From Legionella sp. (GTDB lineage Bacteria > Pseudomonadota > Gammaproteobacteria > Legionellales > Legionellaceae), in assembly GCA_031291095.1 (NCBI GenBank), contig JARLJR010000075.1, positions 1-64,000 of the forward strand: a stretch of 64,000 nt of DNA. Direction: 5' to 3'. Within the stretch, counting starts at the first letter, position 1. Every line of letters begins with the position of its first letter. Positions 46,259-56,229 of this stretch are shown here, in pieces. A program made the position numbers and the translations under genes. The notes under the pieces are model-generated. The model did no database searches. It was not told the origin of the DNA and was given only the letters and a program-made list of their open reading frames with translations.

Positions 46259-46268
46259 CTACATTTAT

Positions 46269-47957
46269 CTACGAACTAAATGATGATTCCGCAACAATGC
46301 TAGCACTAGTCACAGGCCCTTCTTTCTTAGACTTTGCGAACAGGCCATGCGGACTCGTCGCCTTAGTTTCATATTGAGCCACCTGTTTAAGCACGCGACC
46401 TTTCTCATGAGGAACATCAGACGACTTAGCTCCTTGTAATTGAGTAATCGTTGCATTTGCTTCAGCAAGTTGTGCTTCTAAGTCTTTCACTCGAGCTTTT
46501 AATGTCTTAATTTGAGCACTTTTTGAGGGTTTAGCTTCAATGTCTATAACTCCGTCCACAGAAGCGCTAGATGTTGCTACAGCTTGAGCTGCCAATGCAT
46601 TGTTCTTAGCTTCTTCCCGCTGTTTCAATACGTCTTTTAATTCAACGCAAGGTATTCCATTAATAGAACGTAATTTTCTTGCTGAGCCTTCAGCAGGAAT
46701 AAAACTTGCTAACATATCATCAGGTAGACCTGTGCCACTTAAATTAATGCGGATTAATTTTTTTGCTTTAACAACGGCTAAAAGTAACTCTTCTACCTTC
46801 GCTTTTTCTGCGGCAATCGTTTTATTTGCTCGAGGGGCTTTTTGAGATTTTGCACTGAGAATAGAAAACATAGAGTTAGTACTTACATCTAAAACTTTCA
46901 GGTGTTCACGGGTTAATAAATTTCCCACACCAACATGAGTCAATTGATTATTAGCTATTTCTAAATGCGTTAAATTAGGAAATAAAGCCATTAATAAGGG
47001 AACATGATCATCTGTAAGCTGGCAAAAATTAAGTTTCACCTTTTGGATTTGCTCTAATTTATTTGGTTTTTTAGAATCCTCTTCCTCTTCCTGATAAAAT
47101 TTAAGTTTTGGATTATAACTGAGATTTACTGTACGTAGTCTTTTCATTGCCGCTAAAGACTCAAAAACATAAGGCGATACATCACATCCCTCAATGTTCA
47201 ATGTATGTAAAACCGGGCATTGCAGCTTATCTAGAGCATAATCGGATACATCACACCCCTCAATATTCAATGTGTGTAAAACCGGCCATTGCAGCTTACC
47301 TATAGCATAATTATCAACCTTTCTGTTTTTTCCCAAATCTAAAATTTCTAATAAGTCCATTCCCTTTAAGCAGAGAACCCCGCTAGAACTTAATTCATTT
47401 CCATGTAAATGGAGTTCTTTTAGGATTTTTAACTTAGACCTATCCCCCATTAAAAATTCTAAATCTTGATCATTAACGTTACATCTATTTAAAGAAAGGA
47501 TTTTCAACTTCGGTTCCGTTGCATAGGCTGAGAAACCAAGCAAGGCGCCCATTACATTAAGCTCAGGGTTATCATCTAAATAAAGAGCGTTTAGTTTATC
47601 CGTGTTAAATGCAGGTCTATTTTTTAAGCGATTACTCTTTAGTGAAAGACTTGTAACATGTCCTAAGGCAACTAAGTGAGGCGTAGTGTGATCGTCGGTG
47701 ATTGCACAGTTATCTAAACGTAGTGTTTTTATGTTTGGAAGGTTATTTAAGGCCTTAACTAAAGTTACTATATCTTCATTCCTAAGATCGGAACCACTTA
47801 AATCCAATTCGGAAATATTCTCACAGCCTGTATTTGTCTTATCACTGAGTGCTGTCAATAATTTTTTTACGTTACCATTTTTTTTCAGGCTAAGCTGCAC
47901 CGTTTCCAAAGATGAATTCTCTTGTTTTATCTGTTTTAGAAAAGCGTTTAATTTCAT
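46269..47957 (-). CDS. Leucine-rich-repeat protein with C-terminal coiled coil, candidate effector
   Basis: 562 residues, no export signal. Ribonuclease-inhibitor-type leucine-rich repeats run from about residue 45 to 430 (ISELDLSGSDLRNEDIVTLV, IKTLRLDNCAITDDH, KELHLHGNELSSSGV). A coiled coil follows near 480-505 (LKARVKDLEAQLAEANATI) and a Ser-rich tail ends the protein. Legionella uses several LRR proteins as translocated substrates, so secretion by Dot/Icm is plausible but unproven. Two consecutive repeats are almost identical, the mark of a recent duplication. GAGG before the ATG supports the start. Confidence 0.75.
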   Translation of the reverse strand: MKLNAFLKQIKQENSSLETVQLSLKKNGNVKKLLTALSDKTNTGCENISELDLSGSDLRNEDIVTLVKALNNLPNIKTLRLDNCAITDDHTTPHLVALGHVTSLSLKSNRLKNRPAFNTDKLNALYLDDNPELNVMGALLGFSAYATEPKLKILSLNRCNVNDQDLEFLMGDRSKLKILKELHLHGNELSSSGVLCLKGMDLLEILDLGKNRKVDNYAIGKLQWPVLHTLNIEGCDVSDYALDKLQCPVLHTLNIEGCDVSPYVFESLAAMKRLRTVNLSYNPKLKFYQEEEEDSKKPNKLEQIQKVKLNFCQLTDDHVPLLMALFPNLTHLEIANNQLTHVGVGNLLTREHLKVLDVSTNSMFSILSAKSQKAPRANKTIAAEKAKVEELLLAVVKAKKLIRINLSGTGLPDDMLASFIPAEGSARKLRSINGIPCVELKDVLKQREEAKNNALAAQAVATSSASVDGVIDIEAKPSKSAQIKTLKARVKDLEAQLAEANATITQLQGAKSSDVPHEKGRVLKQVAQYETKATSPHGLFAKSKKEGPVTSASIVAESSFSS

Positions 47958-48123
47958 AATAACCTCATTTAATTAAAAATGATCCGGGCAACTACAGGGT
48001 TGGGCTCGCCTCATATGCTGGAACGAGGACAGTATAAAGGACAATAATAGATCAAACAAGGTTATTTTTAGACAAACCTTTGGTGAGCTTATCAATTGAC
48101 CTGGTCTGGATGGAGGCGCAGTC

Positions 48124-48157
48124 CCTGGATCAAGGCTTTTTTGAGCCTCGATCCAGG
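48124..48157. terminator. Hairpin after the membrane-protein gene
   Basis: CCTGGATC and GATCCAGG form a perfect 8-bp outer stem, with GGCT/AGCC pairing inside and a T-rich loop. It lies 25 bases past the stop of the leftward gene that follows and belongs to the CCTGG-type palindromes of this window. Confidence 0.5.
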
Positions 48158-48181
48158 CTACAGGTTTGCTTAAATCGTTAT

Positions 48182-49705
48182 TTACATGCTAAAGGACAGT
48201 TCTTGTATTTCTTCATTACGTGCATGTTGGTCTTGTGCATGCACCAGTTCATATCCTAAATAAGCTACGGTTAAAGCCACTGCAGCAGGCCAATAAAGGG
48301 CGAAAGTAGCGATTAAAACTGATGGTATTATTACGTTTTTCGCCATGGTAAAGATAAAATCATTACGTGCTGCGTCAAATTCTTTCTGAGCAAGTTCTAA
48401 ACCGGTGTTATAAAGCTCTGCATCAGCTAAACGTAAACTTTTTTCCTGATATTTCCCGTAATTACCTGTGGATAAGTACATGGCAATAGCGACTGTACAT
48501 GCAAAATAACTGGCAATAATGATGCCTGGCGGGCTAAAAATTAAGGTAGAAGAAAATCCTAACATCAGTAAAGATGCAGCAGAGGCGGCAAAATAAAGTT
48601 TTCCTTCTTTAGTCTTCCAGTCAACTTCTAATTCATCCAGTTGCTTATTTAATATTCTTACATGCTGTGAGCGTTCTTCGCTGCTTAAATCAGGGATAAA
48701 ATAAGGCGAATTAGGATTTTCGTAACTATCTCGCTCCCGCAAATATTGTGCTTTTTTAACTAGATATTCTTGTTTAAATAAATAAGATTGATATAACGTC
48801 ATGCATACATCAAAACCTAAAAATACCGCGGTTATTGCCCCAGCAACAGGACCTGGGATATTAGTAATGTGATTAAAATTAGTTAAAAAGTTAACTCCTG
48901 CCCAGGTTAAGTCGTTACCAAAGCCCCAATGAAGCTTATATAGCTCATATTTTAAACGCTGCCCCATTGTTGAGTCGTTATATTCCTCATCCGTAGGAAA
49001 AAACACATGGCGCACTAAGGTTCCAGCATCAATCATAAAACGGGTTAAAAAGAAGCCCACACTTAAATAATTAAGAATGCCATTAGGGGATTGGAATACA
49101 GAAATTATTTTATCTATATCGGTATGCGTTCCCAGAATTGCATCTAATTGTTCAATGAATTGCAATTCTTTAGCAAACCTTAAGCCATTTACTAAAGTTA
49201 GTCGAGTAAAGGTCCAATACAAACGGCAAACGTTAGCATAACCTACATAATCGCGCAGCTGTGACGTATGATATGGCGCATTTGTTAAATTACGTAAACT
49301 ACCAGTAAAATTATTCACTAGTGATTCGGCGAAAGCTGTTTTAGACTTAGCATCCTCTATTTCTTCATTCAGTATGCGTTTCCTTATTTGTACTCTTAAA
49401 TTGCTATACTCATTTTCCTTGGCTTTATTTGAATAAGCTTTATAAAAGGATTCCAGTAAGGAGGCACAATAATAACAATACATCCAAAATTCTTTACTAT
49501 CTCCATCGTTCTGCTTTTTTAATACGGCAAATAATTGGGTAAATTCGGCTTCCAGATCGAGTTGAGTTTCCAATAAGTCACGATAAGTGTGATTTTTTGC
49601 AAGCGCATCGACCCGTTCAAAGTCTGATTGCATGGTTTTAGTTTCTCGAAGCAGACTAAAGAAATTATTTTTATCATTAATAAAAGCTGCATTTGAGTAA
49701 CCCAT
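48182..49705 (-). CDS. Membrane protein of unknown family, possible effector
   Basis: 507 residues from the ATG at 49705 (GAGG eight bases upstream; a GTG two codons earlier is less well placed). The N-terminal 200 residues are helical and charged. Hydrophobic segments occur near 210-230, 275-305 (ITNIPGPVAGAITAVFLGFD), 375-415 (LYFAASAASLLMLGFSS) and 460-490. Lys/Glu-rich helices lie between. The C-terminus ARNEEIQELSFSM has the acidic-then-hydrophobic look of a Dot/Icm signal. No family is recognised. Confidence 0.65.
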   Translation of the reverse strand: MGYSNAAFINDKNNFFSLLRETKTMQSDFERVDALAKNHTYRDLLETQLDLEAEFTQLFAVLKKQNDGDSKEFWMYCYYCASLLESFYKAYSNKAKENEYSNLRVQIRKRILNEEIEDAKSKTAFAESLVNNFTGSLRNLTNAPYHTSQLRDYVGYANVCRLYWTFTRLTLVNGLRFAKELQFIEQLDAILGTHTDIDKIISVFQSPNGILNYLSVGFFLTRFMIDAGTLVRHVFFPTDEEYNDSTMGQRLKYELYKLHWGFGNDLTWAGVNFLTNFNHITNIPGPVAGAITAVFLGFDVCMTLYQSYLFKQEYLVKKAQYLRERDSYENPNSPYFIPDLSSEERSQHVRILNKQLDELEVDWKTKEGKLYFAASAASLLMLGFSSTLIFSPPGIIIASYFACTVAIAMYLSTGNYGKYQEKSLRLADAELYNTGLELAQKEFDAARNDFIFTMAKNVIIPSVLIATFALYWPAAVALTVAYLGYELVHAQDQHARNEEIQELSFSM

Positions 49706-49859
49706 AATCACAACCTCGCAAAAAAAAGACAGAAAGACTTACTACGTTATCATTAGCCTTTTATTTTGACAAGCCTTTTTTGTGTTTTTTTTACACATAA
49801 TGTAATAATAAATAATTGGTTGTTAATTTGCCAAATTACAGAGTTTGGTATAGGGAAAA

Positions 49860-49879
49860 CCTGGTTGCAAGCAACCAGG
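49860..49879. repeat. Interspersed palindromic repeat, GTTGCAAGCAAC family (copy 2)
   Basis: CCTGGTTGCAAGCAACCAGG is a 9-bp inverted repeat around a central AA, followed by CTAC as in the other copies. It lies 15 bases from the stop of the leftward FAD gene and may also act as its terminator. Confidence 0.6.
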
Positions 49880-49893
49880 CTACGTCTTTTATA

Positions 49894-51354
49894 TTATGCG
49901 TAGGCATTTGAGGGACGGGCTACATTATCATTTATTTCTTCAATACCCTCTGTTGGCGTATTCTCAAAGATTTTGAGGCGAGTATTACTATCCAAACAGT
50001 GTTCCTGGGTACATAACTGCGTTGCAATGTTAATTGATGCAGTAATACCGCTTTCATGGGAATCATTAAAGCCGGCTAAAATACCGCCAAACCATAATCC
50101 ATACTCGCCTTGTGCTCTATGTAATGCCTGTTGTGCCGCATAATATTTATCATCCATTTTGGGATGTCGGTAGTTCACCGTATGCAACACATTTTGCGGC
50201 ATGGGCTGTCCTGGTAAAACCCAGGTCTTCATGATGGGAACCTCTCCTTCTGGAAAATGCCATTCTTTACACATGGTATTTGCGGCATGCACCCCATCAA
50301 AGCGAGTATGTACTACGGTATGATTGGGAGATCGATAAGCAGGGTCCTGATGAAAAACAATCGTCGTATCATAGTACTCAACTTGCGCTAAGAGATTTTG
50401 CAACTCCTGAACCTTAGGTAGGTCCCTTAAAAGCTCGGCAGTTACTTCTGCAGCCGTGGTAATGGCTACATCATCATAGAGAATTACTTCACCATCCTCA
50501 TCAACAACGAAGGTATCATCCTGTTTAAGTAGTTTATATTTTTCTTTGCCTTCATCCATTACCGGAATAATACGTTTAATTTCAGTATTTAATTGAAATT
50601 CTGTATTTTTACTGCGTGATTGTAATTTATCAATGTATGAACTTAAACCGTTAGGTGCCTCATACCAAGTAGTGTCTGCCGTTAAATAATTCATTGCATA
50701 GTGCGCACAAAAATCCTTGATGGCATCAACTGGGGCGCCCCAGGCAGCAGCAATTAACGGATAAAGAAATTCATGGGCAAAGCGTTTTTTATACGTTTCT
50801 GTGCCACAAAAGGAATGCATCGCAAATTGTTCTAAGGTAAGTACTTCATCACTATTGAGAAGGTGTTTTTTTGCATTGTTAATTAGCTCATCCATGTTAA
50901 TCAATTCTAAAAGATCATTAAATAAAGTATGAAAAGACACTTTTATTTCTTCGCCAGAGCAAAATAAACCAAAACAGTTTAACAAATTAGATTTTGACTT
51001 TTTGCCTTCGCCAGTAGGAACCTCATAGATTGGCGGCATAACTACATGTTTATTGGTTCTCAGATCTTCGAAGTCCATTGACAGTTCAAATGTTTTTAAT
51101 GGAATTTTTAAGTACTTTAATAGTCGATGAAAACGAGGATATAGCGCTGGCCCACCAATAAACTCAGCCCCACCCTCAACTTTTACCCCATTTAATTCTA
51201 AGGTATTAATATGACCACCCAAGCGCTCATTTTTCTCAAACAAAGTCACATTAAATTCTGGAGATTGATCGATAAACCAAGCAAGGCTCCCCCCTGTGCC
51301 TCCGCCAATTACGGCGATATTGCGTTTTTTTTGAGGTAATGTTTTTTTTGGCAT
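49894..51354 (-). CDS. FAD-dependent amine-oxidase-like oxidoreductase
   Basis: 486 residues. The N-terminal dinucleotide site NIAVIGGGTGGSLAW and ribose-binding acid in TLFEKNERLGGHINT, then VEGGAEFIGG, place it in the flavin amine oxidase/protoporphyrinogen-oxidase-like group (predicted NAD/FAD-binding protein, COG2907-like). A second FAD segment is expected near TAAEVTAELL. No signal peptide is seen. GGGAG upstream fixes the start. The substrate is unknown; it has no metabolic neighbours that would define it. Confidence 0.75.
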   Translation of the reverse strand: MPKKTLPQKKRNIAVIGGGTGGSLAWFIDQSPEFNVTLFEKNERLGGHINTLELNGVKVEGGAEFIGGPALYPRFHRLLKYLKIPLKTFELSMDFEDLRTNKHVVMPPIYEVPTGEGKKSKSNLLNCFGLFCSGEEIKVSFHTLFNDLLELINMDELINNAKKHLLNSDEVLTLEQFAMHSFCGTETYKKRFAHEFLYPLIAAAWGAPVDAIKDFCAHYAMNYLTADTTWYEAPNGLSSYIDKLQSRSKNTEFQLNTEIKRIIPVMDEGKEKYKLLKQDDTFVVDEDGEVILYDDVAITTAAEVTAELLRDLPKVQELQNLLAQVEYYDTTIVFHQDPAYRSPNHTVVHTRFDGVHAANTMCKEWHFPEGEVPIMKTWVLPGQPMPQNVLHTVNYRHPKMDDKYYAAQQALHRAQGEYGLWFGGILAGFNDSHESGITASINIATQLCTQEHCLDSNTRLKIFENTPTEGIEEINDNVARPSNAYA

Positions 51355-51465
51355 GTGTATCTCCCTGGTAGCATCAATTTATAAATCTAACGGAAATAAA
51401 CTGGCAAAGAAAGGATCATTAGTGCTCTAAATTCTGTCTAAATAGACTTTTTTAGTGGGGGGGAA

Positions 51466-51486
51466 TTAACTAATTGAATTAGTTAA
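51466..51486. promoter_or_regulatory. Perfect 10-bp inverted repeat upstream of the FAD gene
   Basis: TTAACTAATT-G-AATTAGTTAA is a perfect palindrome with a one-base centre, 112 bases upstream of the FAD gene start and about 130 bases past the mnmE stop. It could be an operator or part of a weak terminator; no U-run supports the latter. Confidence 0.4.
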
Positions 51487-51617
51487 ATTTTATTATTATG
51501 AGTCGGTTTTGAAATTTAATTATTTTCTTGCAATCATCTATGCGCCACGCTTACGATTAACGCTAAATATTATTTGGCTTCTATAAACACTAGGCCGAAT
51601 TACTAATCACGAAATAT

Positions 51618-52955
51618 CTACTTCCCAATACAAAAGCTAGAAAAAATACGCCCTAACAAATCATCAGAAGAAAATTCGCCCGTAATCTCACATAAAACTT
51701 GGTGCGCAAGCCGTAAATCCTCAGCTAATAACTCACCCGCACGGTGTTCTGATAATTGTTGTTGGCCTGTGGCCAAGAGATTTTTTGCATCATCTAAAGC
51801 CTGTAAATGACGTCTTCGCGCTAAAAACTTCCCTTCTGTCGGTTGATAACCAACCACTTCTTTAATCACTTGCTTTAAGCCATTAATACCTAATGCCGAT
51901 TTTGCAGAAAGATAAACGTTATGTTCTTGTACTTGCGCTGGATGATTTACCGTATCAATTTTATTAAAAACGGTAATAATTGGCACTTCAGCAGGTAAAG
52001 CCGCTTTAATTTCTTTGGTCAAAATATGATGATGCTCTGGATCATTGATATCAACGACCAAAAGTACACAGTCAGCTTGTTTTAGCTCTTGCCAGGCACG
52101 TTTGATTCCTTCCTTTTCGACCACATCATCGGATTCACGCAAACCTGCGGTATCAATAATGTGAATAGGAATATCATCCAATAAAATATGTTCACGCATG
52201 ACATCACGAGTGGTGCCAGCAATCTCAGTCACAATGGCTATGTCCCGCCCTGCCAAACAATTGATTAAGGTTGATTTACCAGCATTTGGTCTGCCTGCAA
52301 TAACCATGGATAAACCTTCACGTAGCATGACCCCTTGGTTGGCCTGAGCGCGAATAGCATTAAGCTCATCTAAAATGCTTTGTAACAAACCGGAAACCTT
52401 ACCGTCATTGAGAAAATCAATTTCCTCTTCGGGAAAATCAATTGCTGCCTCAACATATAAACGTAAATAAATAAGCTGTTCATTAAGCTTATTTATTTTA
52501 GTGGAGAATTCGCCTTGTAACGATTTCAATGCCATACGAGCGGCGGTTTGTGAGCTCGCCTGGATCAAATCTGCGATTGCTTCTGCTTGGGTTAAATCAA
52601 TTTTGTCATTTAGAAAAGCGCGTTCAGAAAATTCCCCAGGGCGAGCAAGCCGAGCACCGGCATTAATACTTGCTTTCGTCAGCATATCCAGTACCACAGG
52701 CGAACCATGCGCCTGAATCTCCACCACATCTTCACCAGTGAATGAATGCGGGGCTTTAAAATAAAGCATCAAGCCTTGGTCAACCAAACTGTTATCAGCA
52801 TAAAACGAACTGAAGGTAGCTAATCGAGGGGGTAATTCTTTGTTGCCATTGATGGTCATGGCAATGGGATAGGCCTTCGGGCCTGATAAGCGGATGATGC
52901 CTACCCCACCTCGACCCGGTGGGGTAGCTATGGCTACTATCGTATCAGTGCTCAT
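51618..52955 (-). CDS. mnmE: tRNA uridine-5-carboxymethylaminomethyl modification GTPase MnmE
   Basis: 445 residues. It works with MnmG to modify U34 of tRNAs. The N-terminal THF-binding domain ([20 protein letters not shown]), the helical domain, the inserted G domain with [17 protein letters not shown] and FNKID, and the terminal FCIGK catalytic Cys are all present. It starts directly after the yidC stop, as in the usual rpmH-rnpA-yidD-yidC-mnmE order. Confidence 0.98.
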   Translation of the reverse strand: MSTDTIVAIATPPGRGGVGIIRLSGPKAYPIAMTINGNKELPPRLATFSSFYADNSLVDQGLMLYFKAPHSFTGEDVVEIQAHGSPVVLDMLTKASINAGARLARPGEFSERAFLNDKIDLTQAEAIADLIQASSQTAARMALKSLQGEFSTKINKLNEQLIYLRLYVEAAIDFPEEEIDFLNDGKVSGLLQSILDELNAIRAQANQGVMLREGLSMVIAGRPNAGKSTLINCLAGRDIAIVTEIAGTTRDVMREHILLDDIPIHIIDTAGLRESDDVVEKEGIKRAWQELKQADCVLLVVDINDPEHHHILTKEIKAALPAEVPIITVFNKIDTVNHPAQVQEHNVYLSAKSALGINGLKQVIKEVVGYQPTEGKFLARRRHLQALDDAKNLLATGQQQLSEHRAGELLAEDLRLAHQVLCEITGEFSSDDLLGRIFSSFCIGK

Positions 52956-54638
52956 TTATTTTGCAGTAGCTACGACTTTCTTTTTAGCGGGTACTTCATC
53001 AGAATACTTCCGCGTAATGTACCATTGTTGCAGAATTGACAAGGTATTGTTGACAATCCAGTACAGTACCAAACCTGATGGGAAGTTCCAGAATAAGCCA
53101 GTAAAGAGTATAGGTAAAAACATCATTACTTTAGCTTGCATTGGATCAGGTGGTGCAGGATTCAATTTCTGCTGAATCAGCATGGTCGCACCCATGATCA
53201 ATGGCAACACATGATAGGGATCAGCAGCCGCTAAGTCTTTTATCCAAAATATAAATGGAGCTTGTCTTAATTCAACGCTTTCTAATAAAACCCAATACAA
53301 GGCAATAAAGACTGGAATTTGAATAAGAATCGGCAAACAACCACCTAATGGATTTACTTTTTCTTGCTTGTAAAGCTCCATAGTTGCTTGGCTGATTTTG
53401 GCCTTATCATCACCATAACGCTCACGTAATGCTTGCAGTTTAGGTTGTAGTTTCCGCATACCCGCCATTGATTTATAGCTGGTCGCAGAGAGCCGATAAA
53501 ACGCTAATTTAATCAGTACAGTAACTAGAACAATAGACCAACCCCAGTTACCCACAACATTGTAAATAGCCTTCATTAACGAAAATAACAGACTAGAAAC
53601 AAACCACAGTATGCCGTAATCCACGGTCATATCGAGCGATGGAGCAATGTTTTTAAGTACACTGGTAATTTCTGGACCAACGTATAATTGCGCAGAAATT
53701 GTTTTTTGCTCTTGAGACTTTAAAACCATCGGCTGGCTCACTGCGCCAATCGTATAGTCATTATTCACCGCACGAGTATAGAACTTGTTTTCACTATTTG
53801 CTTGTGGAATCCAGGCAGTTAAAAAGTAATGTTGTTGCATGGCAACCCAACCACCTTTACTGTCTACATCCAGATTAGCTTTGCTCATATCGCCAAAACT
53901 AACTTTTTGAAAACGATGTTTACCAGGCTCAGAATAAGAAGCTCCCGTATAGGAACCTACTTGAAACATGCTAGGTTTATCTTCTTTAGGAGAGCTACGT
54001 ACTAATTGAGTGTTCATGTACCCTTTCCACTCACTGGTACCCTGATTAGCAATTTTGTAATTTACATCAATAAGATAGCTGCCTTTGGTAAAGATTAACT
54101 CTTTATTTACGGTTAGACCATCTTCGTTTTTTCCATTTAAAGTAACTACTAACTGTTTTTGGTCGGGAGCTAACTCATAGTGAGTTTGTTCCGTAGTAAA
54201 GCCCAAGTTCAGCGCTTTAACGCCTTGTGCCGAGGGAACTAAAAGGCCGCTGTTAGCAACATAACGCTCATTTCCTTGATTTTGTAATAATGAAAATGGC
54301 TTATTTTTTTCGTCTACATTTAAAGGATAATCCAGTAATTGGCCAGAAACGACATCACCGTGCTGTAAATCAATCGCCACATTTAACACATCGGTTTTAA
54401 CATCAATCAAAGATGTAGGCTGAGTATTTGTTTGCTCAGGTGAAGGAGCTAATGACGCAGATTCCGCAGTACTGCCTGTAGAACTAACTTGCGGTAATAA
54501 AGGCTCAGCGGTATTTTTTTGCGTAACAGCAGTACTTTCTACTGGTTTCGGTGGGTAATCTGTTTGCCAGGCATTCCAGAGCGAAAAACTAACTAGCCCA
54601 AGTGCCATATATGAAATAATACGTCGTATATCCATCAA
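52956..54638 (-). CDS. yidC: Membrane protein insertase YidC
   Basis: 560 residues. Helix 1 ([17 protein letters not shown]) anchors a periplasmic P1 beta domain (about 60-340). The insertase domain follows with five helices, including [17 protein letters not shown], with the conserved Arg-bearing helix, and [20 protein letters not shown]. It inserts proteins into the inner membrane alone or with SecYEG. It overlaps yidD by four bases. Confidence 0.98.
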   Translation of the reverse strand: MMDIRRIISYMALGLVSFSLWNAWQTDYPPKPVESTAVTQKNTAEPLLPQVSSTGSTAESASLAPSPEQTNTQPTSLIDVKTDVLNVAIDLQHGDVVSGQLLDYPLNVDEKNKPFSLLQNQGNERYVANSGLLVPSAQGVKALNLGFTTEQTHYELAPDQKQLVVTLNGKNEDGLTVNKELIFTKGSYLIDVNYKIANQGTSEWKGYMNTQLVRSSPKEDKPSMFQVGSYTGASYSEPGKHRFQKVSFGDMSKANLDVDSKGGWVAMQQHYFLTAWIPQANSENKFYTRAVNNDYTIGAVSQPMVLKSQEQKTISAQLYVGPEITSVLKNIAPSLDMTVDYGILWFVSSLLFSLMKAIYNVVGNWGWSIVLVTVLIKLAFYRLSATSYKSMAGMRKLQPKLQALRERYGDDKAKISQATMELYKQEKVNPLGGCLPILIQIPVFIALYWVLLESVELRQAPFIFWIKDLAAADPYHVLPLIMGATMLIQQKLNPAPPDPMQAKVMMFLPILFTGLFWNFPSGLVLYWIVNNTLSILQQWYITRKYSDEVPAKKKVVATAK

Positions 54639-54883
54639 AGCTTCTCATCGTTAGGGAGTACGGGATCATAACCACCTTGTGACCAAGGGTGGCAACGTAA
54701 TACTCTTTTTAAAGCCATCCACAAACCTTTGGTTATGCCACATTGCTTGATAGCACGTTCCGCATATTGCGAGCAACTAGGATAATAGCGACAAGAGGGT
54801 TTTAGCAAGGGACTAATCAAATACTGATACAATTTAATTGGTAAACAAATTATCTGCCGGAGCAGGAGGTTAATTTTTCCCAT
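54635..54883 (-). CDS. yidD: Membrane protein insertion efficiency factor YidD
   Basis: 82 residues with the family core [23 protein letters not shown] and [11 protein letters not shown]. It assists YidC-dependent insertion. It overlaps rnpA by 34 bases at its start and yidC by four at its end, so all are translated from one message. Confidence 0.97.
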   Translation of the reverse strand: MGKINLLLRQIICLPIKLYQYLISPLLKPSCRYYPSCSQYAERAIKQCGITKGLWMALKRVLRCHPWSQGGYDPVLPNDEKL

Positions 54884-55194
54884 GATTTGCCCAATCTGGT
54901 GTTTATGTTTGAGTTAGCTTGCTTTGCGACACCTTGTCTGGCTAAAAAAATCATATCAACGGCGGGTAAATCCTTTTGCCGAAAGCTTTCTCTTATTAAC
55001 CGCTTAATACGATTTCGATCATGAGCCTTTGCTATCATTTTCTTCGATAGCGCCAGCCCAAGCCGAGCATAACCTAAATTATTTTCTCTAAAGAGAATAA
55101 TAAATTCGGATGTGACAATTTTTTTTGCTTGTTCAAACACACGGTCATAATCTTTTTTGATTAATAATCGTTGTGCTTTTTTAAAAGCAAACAC
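54850..55194 (-). CDS. rnpA: Ribonuclease P protein component
   Basis: 114 residues starting at a GTG that directly follows the rpmH stop codon. It has the RNR-type signature [16 protein letters not shown] that contacts the RNase P RNA, and the N-terminal [19 protein letters not shown]. It processes the 5' ends of tRNAs with the RNA subunit. Confidence 0.96.
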   Translation of the reverse strand: MFAFKKAQRLLIKKDYDRVFEQAKKIVTSEFIILFRENNLGYARLGLALSKKMIAKAHDRNRIKRLIRESFRQKDLPAVDMIFLARQGVAKQANSNINTRLGKSWEKLTSCSGR

Positions 55195-55329
55195 TTAGGC
55201 TGACAAACGCTTACGGCCTTTAGCACGACGGCGTTTAATTACTAATCTGCCTCCACGAGTAGCCATACGCTCACGAAAACCATGATCACGTTTACGCTTT
55301 AAATTACTTGGTTGAAAGGTGCGTTTCAT
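55195..55329 (-). CDS. rpmH: 50S ribosomal protein L34
   Basis: 44 residues: [20 protein letters not shown] followed by [24 protein letters not shown], the canonical L34 sequence. It is the first gene of the leftward rpmH-rnpA-yidD-yidC-mnmE operon. The next gene's GTG abuts its stop. Confidence 0.98.
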   Translation of the reverse strand: MKRTFQPSNLKRKRDHGFRERMATRGGRLVIKRRRAKGRKRLSA

Positions 55330-56229
55330 GATGAACCTGTTAATAAAATTATGAGGCTGGCAATGATAGAGAACTTTTTTTCTACTGTCAATTTAGATGA
55401 TTGATTATTTTTTGCTTATTGAGCAAAAACAGCTGATATTTGATGAGTTATACACCGTTGTTAATAATTAAATAATATTTCTTTTTTAAAATACTTATGT
55501 TTGTTATATAGGGTGGATTTTTCTGTTAGTAACTTTTATTTTTTTATCAAATTCAAGTGGTTATGTTGATTCAAAGCTTGTTTATAAACCCTGTTTAAGC
55601 TTGTGATCTATTTGTTGTTTCTTTCACAAGTTTACTTATCCACGATCTTATTTGCATCTTATACTCGTTATTTGAGCTTAGTTATTCATAGTTTAATTGA
55701 TCCAATTTGCATTAAAAAATAGCAAGGAGATTATTTTGTGGAAGGAATTGTCCGTTTAGTACCTTTTGTAGTCCTGATACGGTGCTCTGTAATCAAGGTT
55801 ATTTGGACTCGTATAACTTACAAGGTGAGTTGTATTTTTGGTGGAGAATTAAATCGCAGTGAATAGTTTTTAAATTTAGTTTGAATTAGTTTTGTTTGAT
55901 GAGTTATGAGACTTACTTGGATTTTTTTCTTTATCGCGTGGTAATTTCATTTAGGATAATGCGTTTTTTCATATGCTAAATATAATAATATTTCTTTTAT
56001 TTAAAATACTTATGTTTATTATATACAAATACAAAATCTGTTGATAACTTATTTAAAGCGTTTAAATACAACGGGTTAACTGATGATGAAAGCTGTTTGT
56101 AAATCCAGTTTAAGCCTGTGATCTAAGTGTAAATAGATCATGCTTTAATTGATACCCCCAAGTTTATATGCTGCTTATCCCTAATCTATGTACTGATTTA
56201 TCCATAGCTTGTTAATAGTGTTTGAATCA
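55330..56229. other. AT-rich origin-like region between rpmH and the AmpC-like gene
   Basis: A 900-bp gene-free, strongly AT-rich stretch beside rpmH. DnaA-box-like 9-mers: TTATCCACG at 55636, TTATTCATA at 55682, TTATCAACA on the minus strand at 56039, TTATCCCTA at 56175 and TTATCCATA at 56198. A module is repeated about 515 bp apart: AATAATATTTCTTTT...AAAATACTTATGTTT at 55472 and 55984, and TTTAAGC(T/C)TGTGATCTA at 55594 and 56109. Together with the neighbouring dnaA this is a good oriC candidate. The rpmH promoter must also lie here. Confidence 0.65.
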
